A stretch of DNA of 64,000 nt from Candidatus Symbiothrix dinenymphae (GCA_001417715.1 BBRT01000327.1:1-64000), one strand, 5' to 3'; shown: positions 9,380-18,908, counted from the stretch's first letter. The notes: generated from the sequence alone by a model not told the origin. Translations and numbers: made by a program.

Positions 9380-11104
9380 TCATTTTTTATGCCAAAAAAA
9401 ATACTGCCGCTGCCGCAATTTTTCCTCTTTGCTGCGAGCTGTGAAGACCGGTTGGAGGGTGTATGGATGCACGCCTGAGTAAAAAATCTCGGTGGCGAGT
9501 GTCATTGGCGTGGGGGTGAAATCTTGCACCTGTTCGAGGTGAAAATTCAATTTTTTGGTGATTTCCGACAGTTCTGACATGGCTTTTTCGGTTGATGCGG
9601 GGTGCGAACTCATGAAATAGGGGAGCAACTGCTGATTGAGATTTTCGTCTTTGTTGATGCGGTCGAAGATTTTTTTGAACCGGAGGAACTGCTCAAACGG
9701 CGGCTTGCGGATGCAGTTAAGCACCTCTGCGTCTGTATGTTCGGGGGCTACTTTGAGGCGACCGGAAACATGCCGGACAATCAGTTCGCGGGTGTAGTCG
9801 CGGGCAGCCTTGCTCAACTCGCCGTCATCATACTGATTAACCAGCAAATCATAGCGCACACCACTGCCGATGAACGATTTTTTGACTCCGGGCAGCTTGT
9901 CAACAGCTTGGTAGAGTTCCAGCAGCGGGCGGTGGTCGGCATTCAGATTGTTGCAGATTTTGGGAAAAATGCACGATGGCTTTTTGCATTTTTCGCAGAT
10001 GTTCAGGTCGCTCCCGTGCATCGCGTACATATTGGCAGACGGACCTCCCAAATCACTCAGATAGCCCTTAAAATCAGTCATTTGCGTTACCGCTTTCACC
10101 TCTTTGAGGATGGATTCCTGCGAGCGCGAAGCAATAAATTTGCCCTGATGGGCAGAAATTGTACAAAAAGCGCAACCCCCAAAACAGCCCCGATGGATAG
10201 TCACCGAATGGCGAATCATCTCATAAGCCGGAATGCGCTTGTCCTTATATTTGGGGTGCGGCAATCGCGTGTAGGGCAGGTCGTAGCAGGCATCCATTTC
10301 AGCAGTGGTCATCGGCGGATAGGGCGGATTGACCACAACAACTTGATTGCCTGTTGGTTGGAGCAATTGCATCGCGTGCATCGAATTAGACTCTTCCTCG
10401 ATGGTTTTGAAGTTTTGCGCCTGCTTTTTCTTGTCTTTCAGGCATTCCTCGTAAGAAAACAAAAGCCCCCCAGCCCCCTCAGGGAGATTTAAAGGGCGTA
10501 CAAATGCAGTTTGTGGAATGTCCGTCAATTCCCCAACCACTTTGCCGTGCTGCAACTCCTCCGCAATCCTGACAATCGCCTTTTCGCCCGCACCATAAAC
10601 CAGCAAATCGGCTTTGGACGGCACGAGAATGCTCGGCAACAACTTGTCCTGCCAATAATCGTAATGCGACAGCCGCCGAAGCGAAGCCTCAATGCCGCCA
10701 ACAATGACCGGCACGTCCGGAAAAAGTTCCTTCAAAATAGTGGAATACACGATTGTAGGATAGTCAGGGCGCATATCAATCCGCGCATCGGGCGTGTAGG
10801 CATCGTCCGACCGCAGGCGTTTGTTGGCGGTGTATTTGTTAATCATCGAGTCCATCGCACCCGCCGAAATGCCGAAAAAGAGGCGCGGTCGTCCAAGTTT
10901 TTTGAAGTCGCGCAGGTCGTCGCGCCAATTGGGTTGCGGCACAATCGCCACTTTCAACCCCTGTGCCTCAAGCGTCCGCCCAATCACAGCCGCCCCAAAG
11001 GCAGGATGGTCAATGTAGGCATCGCCCGAAAACAGAATCACATCCAACTCGTCCCAGCCGCGCTGTTCAACCTCTTTTTTAGTAGTGGGCAGAAAATTTG
11101 TCAT
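9380..11104 (-). CDS. YgiQ family radical SAM protein
   Basis: A 574-residue protein of the YgiQ family. The radical-SAM 4Fe-4S signature CFGGCAFC follows RG near residue 310, with the expected TISAHQGKFI continuation. The N-terminal part (DVILFSGDAYIDHPAFGAAVIGR) is a typical B12-binding-like YgiQ domain, and a second cysteine cluster (CEKCKKPSCIFPKIC) is present. The reaction is not established for the family. A proline/glycine-rich segment, LNLPEGAGGLL, is encoded by a C-rich run at about 10465-10500 that resembles a dispersed repeat and may be a small in-frame insertion. The gene is divergent from ychF. Confidence 0.9.
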   Translation of the reverse strand: MTNFLPTTKKEVEQRGWDELDVILFSGDAYIDHPAFGAAVIGRTLEAQGLKVAIVPQPNWRDDLRDFKKLGRPRLFFGISAGAMDSMINKYTANKRLRSDDAYTPDARIDMRPDYPTIVYSTILKELFPDVPVIVGGIEASLRRLSHYDYWQDKLLPSILVPSKADLLVYGAGEKAIVRIAEELQHGKVVGELTDIPQTAFVRPLNLPEGAGGLLFSYEECLKDKKKQAQNFKTIEEESNSMHAMQLLQPTGNQVVVVNPPYPPMTTAEMDACYDLPYTRLPHPKYKDKRIPAYEMIRHSVTIHRGCFGGCAFCTISAHQGKFIASRSQESILKEVKAVTQMTDFKGYLSDLGGPSANMYAMHGSDLNICEKCKKPSCIFPKICNNLNADHRPLLELYQAVDKLPGVKKSFIGSGVRYDLLVNQYDDGELSKAARDYTRELIVRHVSGRLKVAPEHTDAEVLNCIRKPPFEQFLRFKKIFDRINKDENLNQQLLPYFMSSHPASTEKAMSELSEITKKLNFHLEQVQDFTPTPMTLATEIFYSGVHPYTLQPVFTARSKEEKLRQRQYFFWHKK

Positions 11105-11122
11105 TTTTTATCTAATATGTTG

Positions 11123-11130
11123 CAAAGATA
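11123..11130 (-). promoter_or_regulatory. Promoter box of the YgiQ gene
   Basis: TATCTTTG on the minus strand, 19 bp before the ATG at 11104. It is divergent from the ychF box 33 bp away. Confidence 0.6.
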
Positions 11131-11162
11131 CAAATATATTTTTATCTTCCGCGAATTATCGT

Positions 11163-11170
11163 TACCTTTG
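11163..11170 (+). promoter_or_regulatory. Promoter box of ychF
   Basis: TACCTTTG, 26 bp before the ATG at 11196. It rules out the longer upstream reading frame as the start, because the -7 box would then be coding. Confidence 0.65.
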
Positions 11171-11195
11171 CAGCAAATTTTATAACAACAGCAAA

Positions 11196-12296
11196 ATGTC
11201 ATTACAATGTGGTATCGTGGGGCTTCCGAATGTCGGGAAATCGACCCTTTTCAATTGCTTGTCGAATGCGAAAGCGCAGGCGGCGAATTTTCCTTTTTGT
11301 ACGATTGAGCCTAATATGGGCGTGATTGTGGTGCCCGATGAGCGGCTCAATGTGTTGAGCGATTTGCTCCAATCGCAAAAAATGGTGCCCACTACGGTTG
11401 AGATTGTCGATATTGCCGGCCTGGTCAAGGGTGCCAGCAAAGGCGAAGGGTTGGGCAACAAATTTTTGGCGAATATCCGCGAAACGGATGCCATTTTGCA
11501 CGTCCTCCGGTGCTTCGACGACGACAATGTGACCCATGTGGACGGTTCAATTGACCCCATCCGCGATAAGGAAATCATTGATTATGAACTGCAAATCAAG
11601 GACTTGGAATCGGTTGAGTCGCGCCTGACACGCACTCAAAAACAGGCGGCAACGGGCGACAAGCAGGCTAAAATCCAGTGCGACTTGCTTTTGCGCTACA
11701 AAGAGGCATTGGAACGCGGCAAAGCCGCGCGCACCGTGCAGTTGCTCAATAAGGACGAAGAAAAAGCCGCCAAAGATATGTTTTTATTGACGAATAAGCC
11801 CGTCCTGTATGTCTGCAACGTGGATGAAGCCTCCGCCGTGAAGGGCAACAAATATGTAGAGCAAGTGCGCGAAGCCATCAAGGAGGAGGGTGCCGACTTG
11901 CTGATAGTGGCTGCAAAAATCGAATCCGAAATCGCCGAGTTTGAAACCTGCGAAGAGCGCGAGATGTTCCTTAGTGAATTAGGCTTGCAAGAATCCGGCG
12001 TAAACCGCTTAATCAAAGCCGCTTACAAACTCCTGAACTTGGAAACATTCCTCACCGCAGGACCATTGGAAGTACACGCCTGGACGTATCTCAAAGGCAG
12101 CAAAGCCCCCCAGTGCGCAGGAATTATACACACCGACTTTGAGAAGGGTTTTATTCGCGCCGAAGTCATCAAATATGCCGATTATGTCCACTACGGTTCC
12201 GAAAACGCCGTCAAAGAGGCGGGCAAAATGGCGGTGGAAGGCAAAGAATATTTGGTGCAAGACGGTGATATTATGCACTTTAGGTTTGCAAATTGA
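11196..12296 (+). CDS. ychF: Redox-regulated P-loop ATPase YchF
   Basis: A 366-residue OBG-family protein, the usual YchF length. The start at 11196 ([17 protein letters not shown]) places the P-loop at residues 8-16. G2/G3 motifs [10 protein letters not shown] and DIAGLVKGA follow. NVDE replaces the GTPase NKxD motif, which in YchF gives ATP rather than GTP preference. The C-terminal TGS domain ([20 protein letters not shown]) is complete. YchF binds ribosomes and is linked to stress responses. The rarA start codon follows the stop by one base, so the two genes are probably co-transcribed. Confidence 0.96.
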   Translation: MSLQCGIVGLPNVGKSTLFNCLSNAKAQAANFPFCTIEPNMGVIVVPDERLNVLSDLLQSQKMVPTTVEIVDIAGLVKGASKGEGLGNKFLANIRETDAILHVLRCFDDDNVTHVDGSIDPIRDKEIIDYELQIKDLESVESRLTRTQKQAATGDKQAKIQCDLLLRYKEALERGKAARTVQLLNKDEEKAAKDMFLLTNKPVLYVCNVDEASAVKGNKYVEQVREAIKEEGADLLIVAAKIESEIAEFETCEEREMFLSELGLQESGVNRLIKAAYKLLNLETFLTAGPLEVHAWTYLKGSKAPQCAGIIHTDFEKGFIRAEVIKYADYVHYGSENAVKEAGKMAVEGKEYLVQDGDIMHFRFAN

Positions 12297-12297
12297 G

Positions 12298-13557
12298 ATG
12301 AATAAGCCATTAGCAGAACGGATGCGACCCCAGTCGCTCGACGACTATGTTGGTCAGCAGCAATTAGTTGGCGAGGAGAGTGTGCTGCGTAAGATGATTA
12401 CGTCCGGCAACATTCAGTCGTTCATCCTTTGGGGACCGCCGGGGGTGGGCAAAACCACGCTGGCAAAAATCATTTCCACACAGCTTGATATTCCGTTTTA
12501 TACGCTGAGTGCCGTTAATTCGGGTGTGAAAGACGTGCGCGACATTATTGACAAGGTCAAAAGTTCGGCGTTTTTCAACAATGTGCGCCCCATCCTTTTT
12601 ATCGACGAAATTCACCGTTTCAGCAAGTCGCAGCAGGATTCGCTGCTCGCCGCGGTGGAAAACGGCACCGTCACGCTGATTGGTGCGACCACCGAAAATC
12701 CCTCGTTTGAAGTCATCCGCCCCCTCCTGTCGCGGTGTCAGGTGTATGTGCTAAAAAGCCTCGAAGAGGCTGATTTGCTGGCTCTTATGAACAAAGTGTT
12801 GGCAGACGATGTGGAATTGAAACAGAAGCAGATTGAGGTCAAAGAAACGGCTGCACTATTGCGCTTTGCAGGTGGCGATGCCCGTAAACTGCTGAATATA
12901 TTGGAGTTAGTAGTCAGCGCGGAGGATGGCGACAAAATCGTAATCACAGACGAGAAAGTCATTGACCGCCTGCAAGAAAATCCTGCCGCCTACGACAAAG
13001 GCGGCGAGATGCACTACGACATCATCTCGGCATTCATCAAATCGGTGCGCGGCAGCGATGCAGACGGGGCTGTGTATTGGCTGGCGCGCATGGTGGCAGG
13101 CGGCGAAGACCCTAAATTCATCGCGCGGCGGCTCGTGATTTTGGCTTCGGAAGACATCGGGTTGGCAAATCCCAACGCCCTGTTGCTGGCAAACGCCTGT
13201 TTCGATGCCATTCACAAAATTGGCTGGCCCGAAAGTCGCATCATCCTGGCAGAAACGACCGTCTATCTCGCCAACTGCCCCAAAAGCAATTCGGCATATA
13301 TGGCAATCGAAGGCGCACTGGCAGAGGTGCAACAATCCGGCGACCTCCCCGTCCCCCTGCACCTGCGCAACGCCCCCACCCAACTGATGAAAGAGTTGAA
13401 CTACTCCAAAGGCTACAAATACGCCCACGACTACGAAAACAACTATGTGAAACAAGATTTCCTGCCCCCCGAAATCAAGCACAAAACGTTTTGGACAGCC
13501 CAGAATAACCCGCAGGAGCAGAAGATGGCGGAGCATTTGAGAGGGTTGAAAAAATAG
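12298..13557 (+). CDS. rarA: Replication-associated recombination protein A (RarA/MgsA)
   Basis: A 419-residue AAA+ ATPase related to clamp loaders that acts at stalled replication forks. Motifs include the N-terminal PLAERMRPQSLDDYVGQ, Walker A GPPGVGKTTLAK, Walker B LFIDEIHRFSKSQQD and sensor 1 GATTENPSFE. The MgsA C-terminal region (DAVYWLARM-like DADGAVYWLARMVAGGEDPK, LASEDIGLANP) is complete. ATG 12298 was chosen because it is the first ATG after the ychF stop and gives the usual family N-terminus. It overlaps nothing and is two bases from ychF. Confidence 0.96.
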   Translation: MNKPLAERMRPQSLDDYVGQQQLVGEESVLRKMITSGNIQSFILWGPPGVGKTTLAKIISTQLDIPFYTLSAVNSGVKDVRDIIDKVKSSAFFNNVRPILFIDEIHRFSKSQQDSLLAAVENGTVTLIGATTENPSFEVIRPLLSRCQVYVLKSLEEADLLALMNKVLADDVELKQKQIEVKETAALLRFAGGDARKLLNILELVVSAEDGDKIVITDEKVIDRLQENPAAYDKGGEMHYDIISAFIKSVRGSDADGAVYWLARMVAGGEDPKFIARRLVILASEDIGLANPNALLLANACFDAIHKIGWPESRIILAETTVYLANCPKSNSAYMAIEGALAEVQQSGDLPVPLHLRNAPTQLMKELNYSKGYKYAHDYENNYVKQDFLPPEIKHKTFWTAQNNPQEQKMAEHLRGLKK

Positions 13558-13586
13558 CATGATAAAAAATACAAATCACAATAAAA

Positions 13587-15443
13587 ATGGAAAAATCAAA
13601 TAGTATCAACAAACGGGAGGATACAGTCAACGAGCCCTCCAAAAAAGAGATTGTGACATTCAACAATAAGAATTTCCCTTTCTTATTGTTGGGCGTGTGT
13701 TTTATCCTGTTCCACTTGTTCCTGTCTTTTAGCCCTAATGTGACACGAGGTTGGGGGCTGAACTACATCCGGTTTTGGGAAACTCCCATCGTCATAGCAT
13801 TTTATGGCATCCTTGTGGCGGTGCTTATTCCTGCCGTCAACCAATGTATCGTAAATTTTTTTACAGGACTTAGCCAAATGAAAATTATTGCCTTTGCAGG
13901 CAAGTATAAATATGCGCTGTTTGCTCTCCTTGCCATTGGTGCCGGACTGATATTTCATGCGGTACAAGTGAAGTACGTTTTTTTGGGTGATGAGAAGTGG
14001 CGACCTATTGATATTGAAGAAGGGACATATATCCCCACCGAACACTATACAATGCTGACATTCAGGTTTTTTTATGATTGGCTACATACAAGTTTCAATT
14101 ATACTGCGGTACAAACAGTTCGGATTATTTCCTACATTGCCGGTGGCGCATTTGTCTTTATTCAGCTGCTTATAGCTGATGCGCTCGGAAAAACTTTTTT
14201 GAAAAAATTAGCTTATTTTGTGCTATCAACATGTTCGCTGACTGCGCTAATGAACTTTTGCGGATATATAGAAATATATGCATTTGCGTTGGTTTTGCTA
14301 CCCCTTTACCTCTACTTCTCTATCGTGTTTTTGCAAACAAAAGATGATAATAAGATGTGGAATATTATGCGTAATATTATCTGCCTTGCAATACTGCTCT
14401 TTATATCTATTCAGATGCATTATCTGCTTGCCACTATGTTGCCATCGCTGTTTTTGTTATTTTACGGAAGTATTCTTTGGAAAGACCCTTATTTTAGAGA
14501 TAAAAAGACTTTTTATTTGGTTGCGATTTCAGCACTACTCATAATTTATATTGCTTATATGAAGGTAGGGCATGATTTTTATCCTTTACATGGTGGTGAA
14601 CAAAACTTCATGACCATGTTCTCAATGGCACACTTCACCGAATTTATCAATTCGCAACTGCTTGGTGGTGGGCTTATATTTGCCGTATGGCTCGCTGTTA
14701 TGCTGTTTTACGCCTTTAATAAAATAAAGTTCGACATGTTGCACGGGGTTCTGTGTGTTGCTTCTGTATCAATAACAGGTCTCATGTTTGTCTTTAAGTT
14801 GATTCGGGGCAGCGGCGATTGGGATATTTTTTCATTTGCAGCAATAGTACAAAGCGCAACTGTTGCCTTTTTTGTGTTGGATTTACACCAAAGAAAGATA
14901 GTGAAAAACATCAAATATGGTGTCTGTATGATGTCTGTTTTTGCTATTATGCACACTTCTTTTTGGATTGCCACCAATCATACCGACAAGTCCATTGGGT
15001 GGTTAGAGAAAGCGTTTGCTACCGACCCTGCCGAATATTATAAAACAACGTTCTGCAACGAATGTCAACTATATTATCTATTTGCGGAAAACAATCTCAT
15101 GGAGAAAAATCTGTATTGGCAGAAACTGTCATACAAAAATCATCCCAACGACAATACCATTGCATACTACTATGCCAACAAGATGGTGATAGTGGGTGAA
15201 ATAGACGAGGCTATCAGAGTATTTGAAGAACTAACAGTCAAAAGCCCTGTCTATGGTGCGCCTTATGGGCGATTGGTTACTCTTTATGCAGATACTGAAA
15301 ATGACGAAGCCGTTTACAAGACACTTCTGCGAATGAAAACTCAGTACGAAATCAACCCCCAAGCATTTACGGCAACTCTGCCGCAAAATGAAATAGATGC
15401 ATACTTCAATATGCTGGAGCAGATGCAAGAAGAAGAAGAATAG
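13587..15443 (+). CDS. Polytopic membrane protein with C-terminal TPR-like region
   Basis: A 618-residue protein, not confidently recognised. About ten hydrophobic segments span residues 30-470 (for example FPFLLLGVCFILFHLFLSF and YALFALLAIGAGLIFHAV). They are followed by a soluble, helical C-terminus of about 130 residues with a TPR-like repeat (NTIAYYYANKMVIVGEIDEAIRVFEEL). A loop after the third or fourth membrane segment contains FLGDEKW. The overall plan resembles GT-C-type glycosyltransferases or O-antigen-type membrane proteins, but no catalytic signature is certain. It follows rarA by 29 bp. Confidence 0.6.
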   Translation: MEKSNSINKREDTVNEPSKKEIVTFNNKNFPFLLLGVCFILFHLFLSFSPNVTRGWGLNYIRFWETPIVIAFYGILVAVLIPAVNQCIVNFFTGLSQMKIIAFAGKYKYALFALLAIGAGLIFHAVQVKYVFLGDEKWRPIDIEEGTYIPTEHYTMLTFRFFYDWLHTSFNYTAVQTVRIISYIAGGAFVFIQLLIADALGKTFLKKLAYFVLSTCSLTALMNFCGYIEIYAFALVLLPLYLYFSIVFLQTKDDNKMWNIMRNIICLAILLFISIQMHYLLATMLPSLFLLFYGSILWKDPYFRDKKTFYLVAISALLIIYIAYMKVGHDFYPLHGGEQNFMTMFSMAHFTEFINSQLLGGGLIFAVWLAVMLFYAFNKIKFDMLHGVLCVASVSITGLMFVFKLIRGSGDWDIFSFAAIVQSATVAFFVLDLHQRKIVKNIKYGVCMMSVFAIMHTSFWIATNHTDKSIGWLEKAFATDPAEYYKTTFCNECQLYYLFAENNLMEKNLYWQKLSYKNHPNDNTIAYYYANKMVIVGEIDEAIRVFEELTVKSPVYGAPYGRLVTLYADTENDEAVYKTLLRMKTQYEINPQAFTATLPQNEIDAYFNMLEQMQEEEE

Positions 15444-16119
15444 AAACATCTTTCAGCCATGCAATATCCATGCCACCCGTTGAGCCAGATAAGTGCATCG
15501 GTAGGCTAAATCTTTTTTTCAGGTGCTATTATTTCGCAAACGGTGCCTTGTACCGCAGAGACAAATATACATAGCCTTTTATCCCGTAGGGATTATAGCT
15601 CGGTAGAAAAGCCAATCCTCACCTCCACCCTGCATCCCGTAGGGATGCTGGCAGTGTAGCGACATTGCGCTTGTTCGGGCTGAAAGCCCAGCATATCCCA
15701 GCCCAACGCATCGCGTTGGGAAAATGATGATGAATGATTGTGTTCGCCCTGAAAGGGCAATATAATGATATAATGCCCTTTCAGGGCGAAAATCCCACAA
15801 AACACATTAACCCAACGCGATTTAACCCAACGCGATGCGTTGGGCTGGGATATGTTGCCCTTTCAGGGCGAAAACGAGGAGGGGGGAGGTGCCATCTACC
15901 CCGCACTGCGCTATCGCTTGTACGGGGTTATCAAAATTTAACGCCTTCCGGCGTAGCATACAGGCTTAAAGGAAAATTTGTCGTGCACCCGTTCGACACT
16001 TGTTTCTTCTTTTTGCATCAACTTTTATCCCGGACAGCAATATATTGCGATACAAGAAGGTGCTTTCGGGAACTGCCTTTTTGAAAATTTTTTCAACCTT
16101 TGCAAGCAGGGTTATTTTT
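15444..16119. repeat. Gene-free stretch filled with short palindromic repeats
   Basis: No credible gene. The stretch is built from several palindrome families. ATCCCGTAGGGAT occurs at about 15580 and 15633. CCCAACGCATCGCGTTGGG is at 15702-15720 and its inverse at 15826-15844. A near-perfect 48-bp inverted repeat made of CGCCCTGAAAGGGC arms is at 15743-15790. A TACCCCGCACTGCGC / GTACGGGGTTATC module at about 15897-15930 recurs at 25.4 and 40.1-40.3 kb. Confidence 0.75.
15743..15790. repeat. 48-bp inverted repeat (CGCCCTGAAAGGGC family)
   Basis: The arms read TTCGCCCTGAAAGGGCAATA and the reverse complement, meeting at ATGAT. Each arm contains its own smaller palindrome (GCCCTGAAAGGGC). Confidence 0.75.
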
Positions 16120-17253
16120 TTAAGAGGAACTTTTTTGTTTTCCATTTTGTAAAATGTTTAATTGTTCATTTAGTGCTCGTTCTATCACTTTATCCATATC
16201 ATAATACTTATACTCTGCCAATCGTCCGCCGAATATTACATTTGATTCTTGACCGGCTAACAGTTTATATTTTTCGTACAATACTGTATTAGCAGCATCG
16301 TTGATGGGATAGTAGGGGTCATCGCCTTGTTGCCACATGGCTGGATATTCGTAGGTTATCACCGTGTCGGGCTGCTTGCCAAACTCAAAATGCTTGTGTT
16401 CAATAATGCGGGTATAAGGTACGGCTGCATCGGTGTAATTCATTACCGCATTGCCCTGAAAATTAGCAATCCCCCTGAGCAGTTGGTGGTCAAAACGCAA
16501 ACTGCGATAACCCAAACTGCCGTAGCAATAATCAAAGTAGGCATCAATAGAGCCTGTGTAAACCACCTTGTTTGCTTTGTTCAAATATTCTTTTCTGTTC
16601 AACAAAAAATCTTGCCCTAATTGTACCTCAATGCCTTCGAGCAACTTATCAAACAAGCGCGTGTAGCCGCCTATCGGTATTCCTTGATAGGGGTCGTTGA
16701 AGTAGTTGTTGTCGTAGGTAAATCGAAACGGCAGACGGTGGATAACAAATGCAGGTATCTCAGTTGCCTTTACGCCCCACTGTTTTTCAGAATAACCCTT
16801 GATAAGTTTTTCGTAAATATCTTTTCCACCCAGCACCAATGCTTGTTCTTCGAGATTGGCGGGGTTGGTAATGTTGGCAAACTCTTTTTTCTGCTCTTCT
16901 ATTTTTGCCTTTGCCTCTGCGGGCGTGCGCACCTTCCACAAGCGGTAAAACGTATTCATATTGAAAGGCAGATTGTACAACTCGCCTTTATAGTTGGCAA
17001 TGGGCGAATTGACATAATGATTAAAAGGCACAAGTGCATTCACATAATCCCACACCATTTTGTTGGAGGTATGAAAAATGTGTGCACCATATTGTTGCAC
17101 GTTAATTCCATTCACCGCCTCAGTGTAAGCATTGCCGCCGATGTGGTTGCGTTTGTCTATCACCAAGCATTTGTAGCCACGCTTGCCTGCTTCGTGCGCA
17201 AATACAGCACCATAGAAGCCGGCACCAACAATTATGTAATCATATTTACTCAT
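16120..17253 (-). CDS. glf: UDP-galactopyranose mutase
   Basis: A 377-residue FAD flavoenzyme interconverting UDP-galactopyranose and UDP-galactofuranose for surface polysaccharide synthesis. The N-terminal FAD-binding motif is YDYIIVGAGFYGAVFAHEA, followed by IDKRNHIGGNAYTE and the UGM-specific YGAHIFHTS. ELYNLPFNMNTFY, AVPYTRIIEHKHFE and the C-terminal GRLAEYKYYDMD are all typical. The length matches the family. It is a single gene read from its own promoter at 17339-17346. No other cell-surface polysaccharide genes lie next to it. Confidence 0.96.
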   Translation of the reverse strand: MSKYDYIIVGAGFYGAVFAHEAGKRGYKCLVIDKRNHIGGNAYTEAVNGINVQQYGAHIFHTSNKMVWDYVNALVPFNHYVNSPIANYKGELYNLPFNMNTFYRLWKVRTPAEAKAKIEEQKKEFANITNPANLEEQALVLGGKDIYEKLIKGYSEKQWGVKATEIPAFVIHRLPFRFTYDNNYFNDPYQGIPIGGYTRLFDKLLEGIEVQLGQDFLLNRKEYLNKANKVVYTGSIDAYFDYCYGSLGYRSLRFDHQLLRGIANFQGNAVMNYTDAAVPYTRIIEHKHFEFGKQPDTVITYEYPAMWQQGDDPYYPINDAANTVLYEKYKLLAGQESNVIFGGRLAEYKYYDMDKVIERALNEQLNILQNGKQKSSS

Positions 17254-17338
17254 TTAGATGCTCGTAACTGCCCCAAAATATCAAAATACTGATTTGCCAA
17301 TTCACCACCTTGTTAATGTGAAGCGATATTTATTGGCG

Positions 17339-17346
17339 CAAAGGTA
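17339..17346 (-). promoter_or_regulatory. Promoter box of glf
   Basis: TACCTTTG on the minus strand, about 85 bp upstream of the glf ATG, giving an 80-nt leader. Confidence 0.6.
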
Positions 17347-17425
17347 CAAATTATTTGTCAACTTAATATGGATTGACACCAAATATATTGCAAAAATAAA
17401 ATTTCAATTTAATTTATTGCAACTA

Positions 17426-18208
17426 TTAACTTCTGGCTGCAACAATCCGCGTTTGCAGCTCCTCAGCAGAGATGTTTTCGGTTAAAGCGCCGTCTTGAGC
17501 TACTGAAATGGCTCCTGTTTCTTCGGACACGATAATCACGAGGGCGTCCGATTCTTCCGACAAGCCGATTGCCGAGCGGTGACGCAGTCCGAAGTGGGGG
17601 GCGATGTCCTGACGTTGCGACACGGGCAGGATGCAGGATGCCGCCTTGATTTGGTTGCCGACAATGACCATTGCACCATCGTGTAGCGGACTGTTTTTGA
17701 AAAATATGGTTGTAATTAGCAGTTCGGTCACATCGGCATTGATTTCTTCGCCGGTTTCGACGAATTTTTCCAGCGAAACATCCCGTTGAATAGCTATCAA
17801 CGCACCTTCGTTGCGCTTTGCCATATCCATGGACGCCATCACAATCGGCATCGCAAACGATAGATTGCCCGCCATCGAGCCTTTTGTTTGGGGTTTAAAC
17901 AGGTCAAAAAATTTCTTGAATGCTTTGTGTGACCCCACCGCTTGCAGCAAGGCACGAATTTCTTTTTGAAACACAACGACCAGCAAAATGAACCCACCTC
18001 TTACCAATTCATCCAGAATGGTACCCATCAAACGCATATCCAACACTTGCGAAATGATAAGCCACAACGCAATAAAAGCCAACACACCAAAAAAAATAGT
18101 GGTCGTACCCGTTTTTCTCATCAATCGGTACAACTGGTAGAGAAAAAACGCAACTAAGAGTATGTCAACGGCATCCTTGATGCCAAAATGCGATAATATA
18201 TTGCTCAT
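17426..18208 (-). CDS. cdaA: Diadenylate cyclase CdaA (c-di-AMP synthase)
   Basis: A 260-residue membrane enzyme joining two ATP into c-di-AMP. Two or three N-terminal hydrophobic helices (DILLVAFFLYQLY; TIFFGVLAFIALWLIIS; GGFILLVVVFQKEI) precede the DAC domain. The active-site DGA motif is LHDGAMVIV and the RHR motif is GLRHRSAIGLSEESDALVII. The start was set at ATG 18208. The in-frame TTG nine bases upstream lies inside the TACTTTTG promoter box and would not be transcribed. No YbbR partner gene is adjacent, unlike in Firmicutes. Confidence 0.95.
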   Translation of the reverse strand: MSNILSHFGIKDAVDILLVAFFLYQLYRLMRKTGTTTIFFGVLAFIALWLIISQVLDMRLMGTILDELVRGGFILLVVVFQKEIRALLQAVGSHKAFKKFFDLFKPQTKGSMAGNLSFAMPIVMASMDMAKRNEGALIAIQRDVSLEKFVETGEEINADVTELLITTIFFKNSPLHDGAMVIVGNQIKAASCILPVSQRQDIAPHFGLRHRSAIGLSEESDALVIIVSEETGAISVAQDGALTENISAEELQTRIVAARS

Positions 18209-18214
18209 GGGGTG

Positions 18215-18222
18215 CAAAAGTA
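18215..18222 (-). promoter_or_regulatory. Promoter box of cdaA with a very short leader
   Basis: TACTTTTG on the minus strand, only 6 bp before the ATG at 18208. The transcript would be leaderless or nearly so. Confidence 0.55.
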
Positions 18223-18256
18223 CACATTTTTTTGCAAAAACAAGCGTTTTTGATAA

Positions 18257-18667
18257 TTACTGTTTTTCTTTTCTTCCAAATCTTAAAAAAGATTGAACAA
18301 CGACAAATACGCCCACACTTCCAAACACGGTTCCTGCAATTTCTTTTCCTAACCAGATAAACAAACCGCTAAGAACAAATATTGCTATAGCTAACGAGAA
18401 AGCAAGCCAAAGTGAGGTTTGGGCAATATTAATTTCCTTATGAGCGAGCCTCATCTGTTCTGTATTAAAATTCAATCGGGTGTCTTGCTCTTTTTCAGAC
18501 CGTTGCAGTATCCATTCTATTATCAATGGATTTATCTCCTTCAATTTTGACAATTCTTCAGCACTTGGAAGCAAATTGTCATCCACAATAGTCTGTTGCT
18601 CTATTATGCCATGTTTGCTATTCGCTATTGCCCTTGTGTTCTGTTGTTGCGTTCCCATTTTAGACAT
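18257..18667 (-). CDS. DUF2335 family small membrane protein
   Basis: A 136-residue protein with a charged N-terminal half (LIIEWILQRSEKEQDTRLNFN) and two C-terminal membrane helices (SLWLAFSLAIAIFVLSGLFI; IAGTVFGSVGVFVVVQSFL). This plan, including the EKEQ-type motif before the helices, fits DUF2335, a phage- and accessory-associated family of unknown function. Its start overlaps the end of the upstream small gene by 8 bp, so the two are translationally coupled. Confidence 0.65.
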   Translation of the reverse strand: MSKMGTQQQNTRAIANSKHGIIEQQTIVDDNLLPSAEELSKLKEINPLIIEWILQRSEKEQDTRLNFNTEQMRLAHKEINIAQTSLWLAFSLAIAIFVLSGLFIWLGKEIAGTVFGSVGVFVVVQSFLRFGRKEKQ

Positions 18668-18860
18668 TCATTTTCATTTTTGCCTCATTTACAGAAACAC
18701 AAAAATCACCCAACAAATTAGCAACATCGCCACGAATATTCTTTTTATCATTTTCTGAACCAATAAAAGTCAAGTTATAGCTATCAGAAAAAATACCGTT
18801 ACGATAAGGAACCCCGTAGCGTATGAATATGCCTTGCATCCCCTTAATTATTTCTTTCAT
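18660..18860 (-). CDS. Small protein upstream of the DUF2335 gene, unknown
   Basis: A 66-residue protein, MKEIIKGMQGIFIRYGVPYR to the end. It is not recognised: no signal peptide, membrane segment or known motif is seen. ATG 18860 was chosen because the upstream TTG overlaps the TACCTTTG promoter box at 18894-18901. Overlap with the DUF2335 gene suggests a two-gene unit. Confidence 0.55.
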   Translation of the reverse strand: MKEIIKGMQGIFIRYGVPYRNGIFSDSYNLTFIGSENDKKNIRGDVANLLGDFCVSVNEAKMKMNV

Positions 18861-18893
18861 ATCATTGTCATTTAAATCAATTTTTCCGTGCCG

Positions 18894-18901
18894 CAAAGGT
18901 A
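18894..18901 (-). promoter_or_regulatory. Promoter box of the DUF2335 pair
   Basis: TACCTTTG on the minus strand, 33 bp before ATG 18860. It sits directly against the folP stop codon (folP ends at 18909). Confidence 0.6.
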
Positions 18902-18908
18902 CGAAAAA

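Noticed and set aside
9602-11185. Long plus-strand ORFs opposite the YgiQ gene
   Set aside because: They are antisense shadows. The minus-strand frame has radical SAM motifs and a promoter, while the plus-strand frames show no motif or start context.
11085-11195. Longer N-terminus for YchF
   Set aside because: The extension covers the TACCTTTG promoter box and the family N-terminus begins at MSLQCGIVG.
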